Shown here in pieces: positions 26,577-36,057 of a DNA stretch of 64,000 bases. A program made the position numbers and the translations under genes. The notes beneath the pieces are model-generated. The model saw only the letters and a list, made by a program, of their open reading frames with translations, made no database searches and was not told where the DNA came from. The first letter of the stretch is position 1. Each line of letters begins with the position of its first letter. This DNA comes from S5-327 sp965200975 (lineage in GTDB: Bacteria > Chloroflexota > Dehalococcoidia > Lucifugimonadales > Australimonadaceae), in the NCBI GenBank assembly GCA_965200975.1, contig OZ241740.1, forward strand, positions 1,116,001-1,180,000, given 5' to 3'.

Positions 26577-29555
26577 ATGGATTCCCAGCGCTGGAAAAAC
26601 CTCATCGCGTACTACCGCGCATGCGTCTCCGTAGAGAATACGACGGACGCCCTGTTCACGCTGGCCAACAACGGGAGCGAGTTCGTTCACGTCACAGACG
26701 AGGAGCGCAGAGCAGCCGGGAAGGGCGTCCTGACGTTCGACGACGGGGGCGAGGCGTTCCGCGCTTTCATGCAGGCAGGGCGCTGGGAACAGACGCCGGC
26801 TGTCTATCTCTACGGCTTCCCGTGCCGCGCTGATGGTCCGAACATCTTCCCTGTCTTCATCTTCGACCTCGAAGAAGTAGCGAGCGAAACAGGTCGCGCT
26901 TTCGAGGTGCAGTCAGGTCACCCGCGCATCAACGTGGCGGGACTAGGGCGTCTGTTGCAAGAGGAGCGAAAGAGCGCAGCTGTAGCGCTCAGCGAGTGCT
27001 GGGACAATGACAAGCCCTTGGACGCCAATGTCGATGCAGCGCTGCAGGAATTGGAGATGATCCTGCCCGGCCTGGATCGCGATGCTCTGCTGCGCAGCCC
27101 GTCCGGAACATTCTTCAGAGCCGTCGGATCGACCTATACTCGCGGTTTGGAGCAAGAGCTCGCGAAGCTCGAGAATTCCTCAGCGAACAGGATATGGAGC
27201 CTGATACTCGATCGGAATGACGAGCCTGCTGAAGCAGACAACCAGGAGATTCTGGAGGTTACGCCGCTCAATGACGAGCAACGCAGCGCAATCAAGAGCG
27301 CCTTTGTCAACCCGCTCACTGTTGTTACCGGCCCTCCGGGAACAGGAAAATCCCAAATCGTTATCAATATAATCGCCAACTCCGTCTCACGTAATGAGAC
27401 AGTGCTCTTTGCAAGCAAGAACCGTAAAGCCGTCGATGTGGTAATTGAGCGGTTGTCCGCAATGCAGTCCGCGCCTGTTATTCTGAAGTATCGAGACCAG
27501 CAATCGGCATTCACCGACACATTGCTCCAGACGATTGAGAGAGCTTCATTGATAAACGATGATGCTCTCGATAGAGAGATAGAGGAGTACGCGAAGGACC
27601 TGGAACGAATTCGCGGAGAGGCGCGGCAATCCGAACTAACGCTTGACCGCATTGTCGATAGGAGAAACCGGATTCAGGAAATCGAGATAGAACTGGAAAG
27701 CTTGAAAGAAGAGCTCCCGGCGCATATTGCAACGCACCTCAATCATTACGACGCGATACAACTGGGCCCCATCGAGCGCCGGCTTGCTGGACTCGAGCGC
27801 GCCATCGCTGATATGGAGCGCCCGAATCTTGTTGTTCGGGTCTGTTCGCTTGTCGGTCAATCTACCGGGAAGCGCTTGCAGAAGGCGGCGTCATCGCTGC
27901 TGAACGAGCTGCCCTCGTTCTGTAAAGGCCTCTCTGCGGCGTCATTAGAGGAGTGCAAAGCGCTCGCAGATCTGGGAAGGAAACTTGAGCGATGGTCGGA
28001 CGGACAGCGCGAGCTACTGGACCTAATGGATAGGAACTGGAACGAGCCGCGCCTTGAAACGCTTCGCGACCGTATCGCAAACAGCCAGAAGCGCGCCGTG
28101 CCGATTGGCGTCAAGCTGGTCGACGCTCTGGTGAACCGCCGGCTCAAAAACCTGACGCTTGACCAGCGTAGGGCTGTCGGCGACTATGCCGTCCACGCCC
28201 GCGCTTTGCGTGAGAGGTATACGGGAGACAATTTGCAGCAGGAGTTGCGCCAGGCGAACGAATCCGCGTTCAGGAGAGGAATCGCAAAGACGTTCCCTGC
28301 TCTGGCGGTCACCAATCTTTCCGTGCGTCATGCCGTTCCACTGGCGGCCGACGTAGTCGATCTGGTTGTCATCGATGAAGCGTCCCAGTGCGATATCGCT
28401 TCCGCATTGCCTTTGCTCTACCGCGCAAAGCGTGCGATGGTGATAGGCGATTCCAATCAGCTACAGCATATCTCTAACCTTGGGCCCGACGATGACCACC
28501 GGCTTCGGCATAACGCCGGACTGAATGCGGTAGACGACCTGCGATTGACGTATTCGACGTATTCGCTCTTCGACATTGTTCGTTCGGTTGCCAGCGCGCG
28601 TGCCGCCCGATTCGTGCATCTCAAAGAGCACTTCAGAAGCAGAGCAGAGATTATCGAATTCTCGAACAGACAATTCTATGGAAACTCTATGACGGTCTTG
28701 ACGGACTACCAGCACCGCCCGCTGGCAACCTCCGGAGAGCCGATTAAATGGCGCAATGTGCGAGGCGATGTTAAGCGCTTCGCCGGCGCGTCCGCCTTTA
28801 ATGAAACCGAAGCACGGGCAGTAGTCGATCTCGTGCGTGAGATTGCCGGCGGAACAGCGGGCCAGCCTGAGCTGCGCCCTTCGCTGGGCGTCGTAACGCC
28901 ATTCCGGCCGCAAGCCAACCGGATCAGGGAATTGACGGAACAGAGCATAGGAGAAGCGGATTTGCAGAGGCTGGAGTTTACGGTGAGCACTGCGCACGGC
29001 TTCCAGGGCGACGAGAAAGACATTATGATTTTCTCGCCAGTTATCTCCCAAAATACTCCTGCCTCCGCTGCGCGCTTCATAGGAAGAACGCCGAACCTGT
29101 TCAACGTGGCTATTACCCGTGCGCGCTCCGAGCTGCATATCGTGGGCGATATGGCGGCGGTGAAGAACTCGGACATCTCGTTCCTCTCGCAGTTCGTCGA
29201 ATACGTGGAAAGCTTGCGCGCCAACCGCCCACCCGATAGCGTACAAGAGCCATTTCAATCAGTGTGGGAGGAGTTGCTCTACGACGCTCTGAAGAGCGCC
29301 GGAATAATTACGCTCCCTCAGTACCGGTTCGACCAGTACAAGCTCAATCTCGCAGTGCCGGAGCATATGGTCGATATTGAAATCGACGGCGAGCACTGGC
29401 ATCGCAACCTGGATGGCAGCCGGGTTGCTTCCGACCTCAAACGCGATACGCGCCTTACTTCAAGAGGGTGGCGCGTGAAGCGGTTCTGGGTGTATGAACT
29501 TCAGAGCGATATGGCCAGGTGCGTGAGAGAAATCGAAGAGCTGCTTGCTACATAG
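26577..29555 (+). CDS. SF1 (UPF1/Dna2-like) helicase fused to a DUF559-type nuclease domain
   Basis: A 992-residue protein. The SF1 motor has Walker A GPPGTGKS at 252-259, DEAS Walker B near 600 (VVIDEASQCD), motif III GDSNQLQ, and C-terminal motifs STAHGFQGDEKD and NVAITRAR. Helical coiled-coil (about 330-400) lies between motifs Ia and II. Residues about 900-990 resemble DUF559/Vsr-like nucleases: VDIEIDGEHWHR followed by DLKRDTRLTSRGWRVKRFW. Such helicase-nuclease fusions occur in DNA repair and phage-defence settings. Base composition is noticeably less GC-rich than neighbours, suggesting acquisition, and it sits directly after rplL where rpoB is usual in many bacteria. Function is inferred only. 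Confidence 0.85.
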   Translation: MDSQRWKNLIAYYRACVSVENTTDALFTLANNGSEFVHVTDEERRAAGKGVLTFDDGGEAFRAFMQAGRWEQTPAVYLYGFPCRADGPNIFPVFIFDLEEVASETGRAFEVQSGHPRINVAGLGRLLQEERKSAAVALSECWDNDKPLDANVDAALQELEMILPGLDRDALLRSPSGTFFRAVGSTYTRGLEQELAKLENSSANRIWSLILDRNDEPAEADNQEILEVTPLNDEQRSAIKSAFVNPLTVVTGPPGTGKSQIVINIIANSVSRNETVLFASKNRKAVDVVIERLSAMQSAPVILKYRDQQSAFTDTLLQTIERASLINDDALDREIEEYAKDLERIRGEARQSELTLDRIVDRRNRIQEIEIELESLKEELPAHIATHLNHYDAIQLGPIERRLAGLERAIADMERPNLVVRVCSLVGQSTGKRLQKAASSLLNELPSFCKGLSAASLEECKALADLGRKLERWSDGQRELLDLMDRNWNEPRLETLRDRIANSQKRAVPIGVKLVDALVNRRLKNLTLDQRRAVGDYAVHARALRERYTGDNLQQELRQANESAFRRGIAKTFPALAVTNLSVRHAVPLAADVVDLVVIDEASQCDIASALPLLYRAKRAMVIGDSNQLQHISNLGPDDDHRLRHNAGLNAVDDLRLTYSTYSLFDIVRSVASARAARFVHLKEHFRSRAEIIEFSNRQFYGNSMTVLTDYQHRPLATSGEPIKWRNVRGDVKRFAGASAFNETEARAVVDLVREIAGGTAGQPELRPSLGVVTPFRPQANRIRELTEQSIGEADLQRLEFTVSTAHGFQGDEKDIMIFSPVISQNTPASAARFIGRTPNLFNVAITRARSELHIVGDMAAVKNSDISFLSQFVEYVESLRANRPPDSVQEPFQSVWEELLYDALKSAGIITLPQYRFDQYKLNLAVPEHMVDIEIDGEHWHRNLDGSRVASDLKRDTRLTSRGWRVKRFWVYELQSDMARCVREIEELLAT

Positions 29556-29563
29556 GAGGCGCG

Positions 29564-30094
29564 ATGTTGTCGTGGGGAAGTGTCGTCAAGAGCGTGTTGG
29601 ACAGGAATGAGCGGTATATGCTGGCCGCCCTCTCGGGGCTGTCGCCGGAGGAGTTGCGGGCGCGCCCTGCGCCGGAGTCGAACCCCATCGGCTGGCTGAT
29701 GTGGCACTTGACGCGAGTGCAGGACTACGCCATATCGACGATTCTGGAGCACGAGACGGTGTGGGTGCGCGGCAAGTGGTACGAGAAGTTCGGCATGGCG
29801 CCCGATCCCGCCTACCGGGGCAACGGCGACACCCCTGAGCAGGTCGACCAGTTCGCAGCGCCGAACACTGAGACTCTGGTTGCGTACTACCGGGCCGTAC
29901 GGGCGAATACCGACGCGTTCCTCAACGCGCTGACCGAGGAAGACCTTTCACGGATGGTGCCGCCTGTTCGGGGCACGGAGCCTGTCCCGCTCGCCGAACG
30001 GCTGCCGGGCATCATCGTCGAAACGGTGCACCACGGAGGGCAGGTTGCGTACGCCCGTGGCGCTCTCAAGGGCAAGGGCTGGCTGGACGTCTGA
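29564..30094 (+). CDS. DinB-family four-helix metal-binding protein
   Basis: A 176-residue DinB/YfiT-like protein. The usual His ligands appear in WLMWHLTRVQDYA and near the C-terminus in VETVHHGGQVAYARG. Family members include thiol-dependent transferases; the substrate is unknown. AGGAGG precedes ATG 29564, so I use this rather than an upstream start inside the helicase gene. Confidence 0.82.
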   Translation: MLSWGSVVKSVLDRNERYMLAALSGLSPEELRARPAPESNPIGWLMWHLTRVQDYAISTILEHETVWVRGKWYEKFGMAPDPAYRGNGDTPEQVDQFAAPNTETLVAYYRAVRANTDAFLNALTEEDLSRMVPPVRGTEPVPLAERLPGIIVETVHHGGQVAYARGALKGKGWLDV

Positions 30095-30140
30095 TCCCCG
30101 GAGAGGAGTGTCTCCCGGTGCCGGCGCTACGTCGGGTGCG

Positions 30141-30749
30141 CTAGCCTCCCGCCTTGCGCCCCCACGACTCGTAGTGTGCGACTTCGGCGGCGGGGATTCG
30201 ACGGGCGCCGCCGAACCGTTCGCCCTCCGCTGGCCAGCCCATCGGAATCATGCATGAGGTGGCGTAGCCTTCGGGGATGCCGAGCAGCGCCTTCACTTCC
30301 GCCTCGCGCCGGCGGTGAAATGTCGTGATCACCGTGCCCAGGCCGAGAGCGGTCGCAGCCAGCATAAGGTTCTGGGCTGCGGGATAGATGGAGGAGCCGG
30401 ACGAGAAGCCGGGCTCCTGCCCCTCGCGGGCCGCGATGCACGGAAAGATAAGGACGGGCGTTTCGGCCAGACGCCGCGCAAGGCGCTCGGCGGAGCGGTA
30501 GACGGCGTTCCGGGGGCGGGATGAGTCGGACTCGTACATCGCAACCCATCCTTCGTGGTACCACTCGCCGATGCGGTCTTTCTTGTCCTGGTCGGTTACA
30601 ACGACGAACGCCCAGGGCTGGCGGTTGCCGCCGGACGGCGCGCGGATGGCGGCTTCGATGACGCGCTCGATGAGTTCGGCAGGAACCGGATCGGGCTTGA
30701 ACGCGCGGATAGCGCGCTGGGCGTAAAGCGTCTCAAAGAAGTCCGGCAT
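30141..30749 (-). CDS. Nitroreductase-family FMN oxidoreductase
   Basis: A 202-residue nitroreductase. The FMN phosphate contact RAIRAF and APSGGNRQPW are near the N-terminus, and AAQNLMLAATALGLGTV is the central helix. These use NAD(P)H to reduce nitro, quinone or flavin substrates. GGAGG lies 8 nt before the ATG. It converges with the DinB-like gene. Confidence 0.88.
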   Translation of the reverse strand: MPDFFETLYAQRAIRAFKPDPVPAELIERVIEAAIRAPSGGNRQPWAFVVVTDQDKKDRIGEWYHEGWVAMYESDSSRPRNAVYRSAERLARRLAETPVLIFPCIAAREGQEPGFSSGSSIYPAAQNLMLAATALGLGTVITTFHRRREAEVKALLGIPEGYATSCMIPMGWPAEGERFGGARRIPAAEVAHYESWGRKAGG

Positions 30750-30779
30750 AGGGGGGCCTCCGTGGAAGATGACCGGATT

Positions 30780-31196
30780 CTACTCCGGCGGCAGGTCGCT
30801 CTTGCGCGCCGGTAGCGCCGTGGGAGGGAGCGGCTCCCGCTCCGTTGCATGGCATGCGTCGACGCGGGACGGGTGGAAGGCAATGAGGCCGGCGAGGTTG
30901 GCGTACGCGCCTCCAGCGTCTGCGTAAGTCCAAGCGGCGGCTTCAGAGTGCCGTCCGCGAACGCTCAGCGTGAAGCAGCGGGCCTCGCCGCGCCAGGGGC
31001 ACACCGGGGCGTGCCGCATAGGCGCGAGGAAGCGCCGCTTCACGTCGCCGGGCGGGACGTAGTAGGCCGCGCCCCCGTACGGTTCGTCGACGCGCAGCGC
31101 GCGGCTGCTGTCGACGATCACGATGCCGGCGAACGCTACGCGCAGTCGGAAGAGGCGGGGGTCGATACGCGGAGGCTCGGCGGGTCTGCTCGTCAA
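30780..31196 (-). CDS. DUF427 single-domain protein
   Basis: A 138-residue DUF427 (COG2343) protein of unknown function. The family line GGAAYYVPPGDVKRRFLAP is followed by the conserved CPWRGEA motif with its Cys, then AAWTYADAGGAYANLAGLIAFHP. The start is uncertain: TTG at 31196 is the only good candidate. It gives the Cys-containing reference for the two-domain DUF427 gene at 60326 whose Cys codon is TGA. Confidence 0.8.
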   Translation of the reverse strand: MTSRPAEPPRIDPRLFRLRVAFAGIVIVDSSRALRVDEPYGGAAYYVPPGDVKRRFLAPMRHAPVCPWRGEARCFTLSVRGRHSEAAAWTYADAGGAYANLAGLIAFHPSRVDACHATEREPLPPTALPARKSDLPPE

Positions 31197-31247
31197 AGTG
31201 ACAACTCGCTATTGCGGGGTAGGGCGGGGGCGTCCAATGATAGCGGC

Positions 31248-32081
31248 ATGACTACGACAACCGCTCCCGCCAGCCTGCCGCAAGAACACGCCGAGCTTGC
31301 CTACCCTCGTCCGCCGTTGCGCCGCGCGCGCAACGCGCGAAAGGAGGCTGCGCCGGCGCGCGCCCTCCGCGAGGCGGGGTACAGCCCCACGCTGATACGC
31401 GACCTGCCGAACGGCGACCGCCCGCGTGAGCGCCTGCGGGACGCCGGCGCGTGGTCGCTGAGCAATGCCGAACTGCTTGCGATACTGTTGCGGACCGGCA
31501 CGCAGTCGGAGAGCGTGCTGGACATCGCCGAGCGGTTGCTGGCCAAAGCGCAAGGGTTGGATGGTCTTGCGCGGCTGTCTCACGCGGAGCTGTGCAAGTT
31601 TCACGGATTCGGGGAGGCCAAGGCGTCGCAGCTGCTTGCGGCGATTGAGCTGGGGAAACGCATAACCAGCACCCGCGTCGATGAGAAGCCGGTGATTCGC
31701 TCTCCGCACGACGTGGAGAAGCTGCTGCGGAACGAGATGGCGTTTCTGGACCAGGAGCACTTTCGCGTGATAGCGCTGGATACGAAGAACCGCGTGCTGT
31801 CGATGTCCGACATCGCAGTCGGAACGGTGAACTCCACGACGATACGCACGGCGGAGGTGTTCCGGGAGGCGGTGCAGCGCAACGCTCCGGCTATCATTGT
31901 GGCCCACAATCACCCGTCGGGCGACTCTACCCCCAGCAGGGAAGACATCGTGGTGACCAGAGAGCTCATGAAGGCGGCCAAGCACCTGGATATCGAGCTG
32001 ATGGACCATATCGTGGTGGCGCGGAGCGGCGTGTCGAGTTTGAAGGAGATGAGAGCGCTCACGGCTGAGGAGGGCGCTTGA
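31248..32081 (+). CDS. radC: RadC/MPN-domain protein
   Basis: A 277-residue RadC (DUF2466) protein. An N-terminal helix-hairpin-helix UPF0758 region (SNAELLAILLRTGT, FGEAKASQLLAAIELG) precedes a JAB/MPN domain with the HNHPSGD-x4-S metal motif near residue 220. Its role in DNA repair is doubtful in the literature; it is widespread near mobile and defence loci. A TGATAG -10-like site lies within 10 nt of ATG 31248 and there is no strong ribosome site. Confidence 0.88.
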   Translation: MTTTTAPASLPQEHAELAYPRPPLRRARNARKEAAPARALREAGYSPTLIRDLPNGDRPRERLRDAGAWSLSNAELLAILLRTGTQSESVLDIAERLLAKAQGLDGLARLSHAELCKFHGFGEAKASQLLAAIELGKRITSTRVDEKPVIRSPHDVEKLLRNEMAFLDQEHFRVIALDTKNRVLSMSDIAVGTVNSTTIRTAEVFREAVQRNAPAIIVAHNHPSGDSTPSREDIVVTRELMKAAKHLDIELMDHIVVARSGVSSLKEMRALTAEEGA

Positions 32082-32210
32082 TGCGCTCGATACAAGACGT
32101 TGAGGCGCTGCCTTTTGCGCCGCCGGAGCGCAGCGGAGATAGGTAAGATAAGGAAGGCTAGGCAAGCTCGGAGGGCCTGCCCGCCGCGGAGATCGCAAAG
32201 GAGGCGCAGT

Positions 32211-32993
32211 ATGCCGGAGATAAGCAAGCATGAGCCGGGGATGTTCAGCTGGGCTGACCTGACGACAGTGGACGCCGAGGGCGCCCGGGCGTTCTACACG
32301 GGGCTGTTCGGTTGGGAGTCGGCGGACAACCCGGTTGGCGAGGGCCAGTTCTACACGCTGTTCAGCAAGGACGGCAAGAGCGTAGCCGGAATGTTCCAGG
32401 CGACGCCCGAGATGCAGGAGCAAGGCGCCATTACTTGCTGGAACGTCTACGTTACTGTGGCGAACGCTGACGAGACGGCGGCCAAGGCGGCGGAGCTGGG
32501 AGCGACCCCGATTATCGCGCCGATGGACGTGTTCGAGTTCGGGCGGATGTGCATGCTGCTCGACCCCGGGTATGCGGCGTTCTCGGTCTGGCAGCCGAAG
32601 CAGCATATCGGTGCCGAGATTATGGGCGATCCCGGAACGTTCGTATGGGCGGAGCTCTACGCTCACGATACCGAGGCGGCTACAAAGTTTTACAGCGGCG
32701 TGTTCGGCTGGGAGCCCGAAGAGGCGTTCCCGGGAGGCCTGCCGTACACGGTGTTCTACAGCGGGGGCGCTCCGGCTGGGGGGATGCTGAAGATCCAGCC
32801 CGAGTGGGGAGAAGTCCCGCCGAACTGGACGGCGTACTTCGCAGTGGAGAGTATGGAGTCCGCGATGAAACGGGTCGAAGAGCTGGGCGGCAAGGTTGTG
32901 GGGGCGCCCCAATCCGTGCCCGAAGTGGGGACGTTCGCCCCGGCGCTCGACCCGCAGAACGGCTTCTTTATGCTGATGGAGCTGGCGCAGTAG
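32211..32993 (+). CDS. Two-domain VOC (glyoxalase-fold) protein
   Basis: A 260-residue protein with two similar VOC modules: GMFSWADLTTVDAEGARAFY (about 8-27) and GTFVWAELYAHDTEAATKFY (about 140-160). It resembles the hydroxylase/27-kDa antigen subgroup. Substrate unknown. AAAGGAGG sits 6 nt before ATG 32211. Confidence 0.85.
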   Translation: MPEISKHEPGMFSWADLTTVDAEGARAFYTGLFGWESADNPVGEGQFYTLFSKDGKSVAGMFQATPEMQEQGAITCWNVYVTVANADETAAKAAELGATPIIAPMDVFEFGRMCMLLDPGYAAFSVWQPKQHIGAEIMGDPGTFVWAELYAHDTEAATKFYSGVFGWEPEEAFPGGLPYTVFYSGGAPAGGMLKIQPEWGEVPPNWTAYFAVESMESAMKRVEELGGKVVGAPQSVPEVGTFAPALDPQNGFFMLMELAQ

Positions 32994-33054
32994 GGGGGAC
33001 TCGGCCCCGTTCCGGCTTACGGCGGTCTGGGCAAGGAACAGCCCGCGAGCAGGC

Positions 33055-33060
33055 TATACT
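33055..33060 (+). promoter_or_regulatory. -10 box of the CPA2 antiporter gene
   Basis: TATACT lies 14 nt before the ATG; no Shine-Dalgarno sequence is seen in between, so the mRNA leader would be very short. Confidence 0.45.
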
Positions 33061-33074
33061 TGCTGTAGCCGCCT

Positions 33075-34835
33075 ATGGAATACGGGAGCAACCTCTTCGA
33101 CGACGTTGTCGTCATTTTTATCGCAGCCGCGCTGGGCGGGCTGGCTGCCCGTGTAGTGCGGCTGCCCTCGCTTGTCGGCTACCTTGCGGTGGGAGCGCTT
33201 GTGGGGCCGCAGGCGTTCGGCCTCGTCACGCACGTGGAAGATGTCCACACTCTCGCGGAGCTGGGCGTGGTGCTCTTGCTGTTCGCCGTCGGCATCGAAG
33301 TGTCGGTTGCGGACTTGCGGCGGGTGGGCGCGCGCGTGGTGGCGGCAAGCGCGGCGCAGATAACGCTCACCATCTGCGTGGGCTACGGCATCGGAACGAT
33401 GCTGGGATGGTCGCCGCGCCACGCGCTTGTAGCCGGAATGGCGCTGTCGTTGAGCAGCACGATGGTCGCGCTGAAGACGCTGGGCGACCGCGGAGAGCTC
33501 GGCGCGCTGCACGGGCGCATCGCGACCGGAATGCTGCTCGTGCAAGACCTGGCGTTCGTTCCGATGATGGCCGCCCTTGCCGCGCTCACCGCGATAGAGG
33601 AAGGCGGAGAGTCGCTGGTCGCCGAGTTCGCGTTCACGATCGGGCGGGCGGTCGTTGTGCTGGTGGTGCTGCTGGCGCTGGGCCGCTTCGCGCCGATGCT
33701 GCTGAAGCGCATAGCGCTGCTCGGCGCGCGCGAGACGTTCGTTATCAGCGTGCTGGGAGTAATGCTCGGCGCAACGATGCTCACGCACTGGGCCGGCCTT
33801 TCGGCGGCGCTCGGGGCGTTTGTAGTGGGGCTGGTGCTGAGCGACGCGGACTGGGCGGGCCGGCGGGCGCTCTCGGAAGTCATCCCGGTGCGCGACATCT
33901 TCGCCAGCTTCTTCTTCGTGTCGCTCGGAATGCTGACGGACCTGGAGTTCCTTACGGAGAATTGGGCCCATACCGCCCTGTTCATCGGGGCGTCGATCGT
34001 GACGAAGCTCGTGCTCGTCAGCGGCCTGCTCATCGTGCTGCGGTACCTGCCGACGACAGCGCTGCGAGCAGGCTTCCTGATGGTGCAAATAGGAGAATTC
34101 AGCTTCATCATTGCAGGAGCTGCGACGGCGATGGGCCTCGTTCCTGAGACGCTGCTGCCGTTGATGGCGGCCTCCGCAGTGGCGACGATGGGGATCACGC
34201 CCCTGTTCGTTGGCGGCGGCTGGCGTCTGCTCGACGCGCTGCAGACGCGGTCGCGCGTCTTCCGGCGGTACGTGTCGGGAGAGGCGCTGGCGGAGCAGGC
34301 GCGCGCGCGCGCTCCCCGGTTCCGCGACCACGTCATCATCGTGGGCTACGGACGGGTCGGTTCGATGATTGCGGCGGACCTGGGGCGCAAGCAGATCCCC
34401 CACATGGCCATCGACATCGACCCGACGAGGATGGACTCTTCTGTAGAGCTGGAGCCGCACGGCTATCTGCTGTATGGCGACGCCGCAAGCGACCCTGCGC
34501 TCATTGCGGCGGGAGTGCAGCACGCGAAGCTGATCATTACCGCGGCGCCCGACCACGTCTCGAACCTGGTGACGGTGCAGCACGCGCGGCGTCTGAATCC
34601 GCGCATCCATATCGTGGGGCGCGCGGCGTGGGCGGAAGAGGTGCAGGCGCTCTACGACGCCGGCGCGGACGCGGTAGTGTGGCCGGAGCTCGAGGCGGCG
34701 CTGGAGATAATGCGCGTCTCGCTGAGCGACGCAGGCATCGCCAGCCCTGAAGTGGAGGAGTTCGTCGAGGAGGCGCGCGTTGAACTCCGCGACCATCCGC
34801 CGCACGACGAAGAGGACGCGCCGCAACGGTCGTAG
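33075..34835 (+). CDS. CPA2 cation:proton antiporter with TrkA-N domain (KefB/YbaL-like)
   Basis: A 586-residue membrane protein. About 12 hydrophobic segments (residues 10-395) make a Na+/H+ exchanger fold. A cytosolic TrkA-N/RCK domain follows (about 420-560), opening with HVIIVGYGRVGSMIA (G-x-G-x-x-G nucleotide site) and carrying the acid at the end of the second strand (AIDIDPTRMD). Such proteins exchange K+ or Na+ for H+ under nucleotide control. The C-terminal tail is short and acidic. Confidence 0.9.
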   Translation: MEYGSNLFDDVVVIFIAAALGGLAARVVRLPSLVGYLAVGALVGPQAFGLVTHVEDVHTLAELGVVLLLFAVGIEVSVADLRRVGARVVAASAAQITLTICVGYGIGTMLGWSPRHALVAGMALSLSSTMVALKTLGDRGELGALHGRIATGMLLVQDLAFVPMMAALAALTAIEEGGESLVAEFAFTIGRAVVVLVVLLALGRFAPMLLKRIALLGARETFVISVLGVMLGATMLTHWAGLSAALGAFVVGLVLSDADWAGRRALSEVIPVRDIFASFFFVSLGMLTDLEFLTENWAHTALFIGASIVTKLVLVSGLLIVLRYLPTTALRAGFLMVQIGEFSFIIAGAATAMGLVPETLLPLMAASAVATMGITPLFVGGGWRLLDALQTRSRVFRRYVSGEALAEQARARAPRFRDHVIIVGYGRVGSMIAADLGRKQIPHMAIDIDPTRMDSSVELEPHGYLLYGDAASDPALIAAGVQHAKLIITAAPDHVSNLVTVQHARRLNPRIHIVGRAAWAEEVQALYDAGADAVVWPELEAALEIMRVSLSDAGIASPEVEEFVEEARVELRDHPPHDEEDAPQRS

Positions 34836-34853
34836 CGGCGCGCCCGGACTTCG

Positions 34854-35981
34854 TTACGGTTCGTCGGTGTAGCCTTCCATATTCGACGATGCCCCGCGCC
34901 TAGCGAGCTCTTCCTCGAAGTGAGCGCGAATGGCGGGGTCTTCGTCCCTGAACTGCACCTGTGGGCCGCCGGTCTCTTTGTAGCGCGTTCCCACATAGCC
35001 GGCGAACCGGGGATTGCCGTACCGCAGAACGAGGTACCGGATAGGCTCCGCGCTGCAGTTGAAGTGCTGGTGGTAGCCGCCGCCCGGAGAGAGCAGAGAC
35101 CCGGCGTGGTAATCGAGCTGCTCCCAGGGCGTGTCCGGAGACGGATAGACGCCTTCCGGCCACTGCAGGTCGTACCCCTCGCCGCTGAGGAAGAGGTAGG
35201 CCACGTCGGAGACGAGGCCAGCCTTCTTGCGGTTGGCTTCGCCGGTGTGCGCTTTCTTGTAGGTGCCGGCCGGGAATTCCGAGAGGTGGCAGATGAAGTG
35301 GCCGTTGGCCATATTGATCATCATGTTCGCCCCGGGGCCGCGCGCCGTCCAGCGGTCGAGGTTTACGTTGTTCACATTGGGGATGAAGTTGGTCTCCATA
35401 AACCGATGCTCGAGCTTGGATGACTTGCCGCTGAAGTACAGCTCGTCGGAGGGGTCGAACCGGTCGGGGAAGGTCATTGGGCAATCGAAAATAAGTTCGG
35501 GGCTGCCGTAGAGATTGAATGCGGTGGGAGCATTGGTCGCCCCGTAGAGGCGCACAGTCTCGTCGCCGCTTGCGTTGTAGAGCTCGTGCCAGGCGTTGAG
35601 CGGGATGGAGAAGACGCTGCCCGCCTGCCACTCGAACGTGTGCTTGGGGGAGCCGTCGTACCAGACAGAGGCGGCGCCGCGCCCCTTCACAACGTAGAAG
35701 ATCTCCTCGTACATATGGCGCTCGAGGTTGAACTTCCCGCCGGGCGGTATTTCGCAAACGAACCGAATGGTGCCCTGGTTATTGACGAGGGCGCCGTCGA
35801 GCGGGTCGGCGGTTAGGTCGAGCAGCGCGGCGTTGGTGCCGGTGCGCTCCCACGGCTCGACGCTGATGGTGTGGATGTCGTCGACGAGCTGCTGCGTGTG
35901 CACGGCGAGCCGCTCGTCGGCCACCCATTTCTCGTAGGGTGTAAGCGTCCACGGTTCGTAGCGGTCCTGGATAGACGTCAT
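34854..35981 (-). CDS. Bicupin protein (gentisate dioxygenase-like fold)
   Basis: A 375-residue protein with two cupin domains. The first (about 85-150) has LERHMYEEIFYVVKGRGAA and a later NAWHE; the second (about 225-340) has a YKKAHTGEA region and GGGYHQHFN. The His/Glu pattern could bind a metal, so a dioxygenase or isomerase is possible, but no substrate signature was recognised. It is followed upstream (36000-37041) by the non-coding repeat array. Confidence 0.8.
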   Translation of the reverse strand: MTSIQDRYEPWTLTPYEKWVADERLAVHTQQLVDDIHTISVEPWERTGTNAALLDLTADPLDGALVNNQGTIRFVCEIPPGGKFNLERHMYEEIFYVVKGRGAASVWYDGSPKHTFEWQAGSVFSIPLNAWHELYNASGDETVRLYGATNAPTAFNLYGSPELIFDCPMTFPDRFDPSDELYFSGKSSKLEHRFMETNFIPNVNNVNLDRWTARGPGANMMINMANGHFICHLSEFPAGTYKKAHTGEANRKKAGLVSDVAYLFLSGEGYDLQWPEGVYPSPDTPWEQLDYHAGSLLSPGGGYHQHFNCSAEPIRYLVLRYGNPRFAGYVGTRYKETGGPQVQFRDEDPAIRAHFEEELARRGASSNMEGYTDEP

Positions 35982-36057
35982 TGCGCCGCCTCCTCAAGAT
36001 GCAGGATCCCGACGCGCTGATTATGCATCGTCCGGCGAGGGCGCGAAAGTGAAGGCC

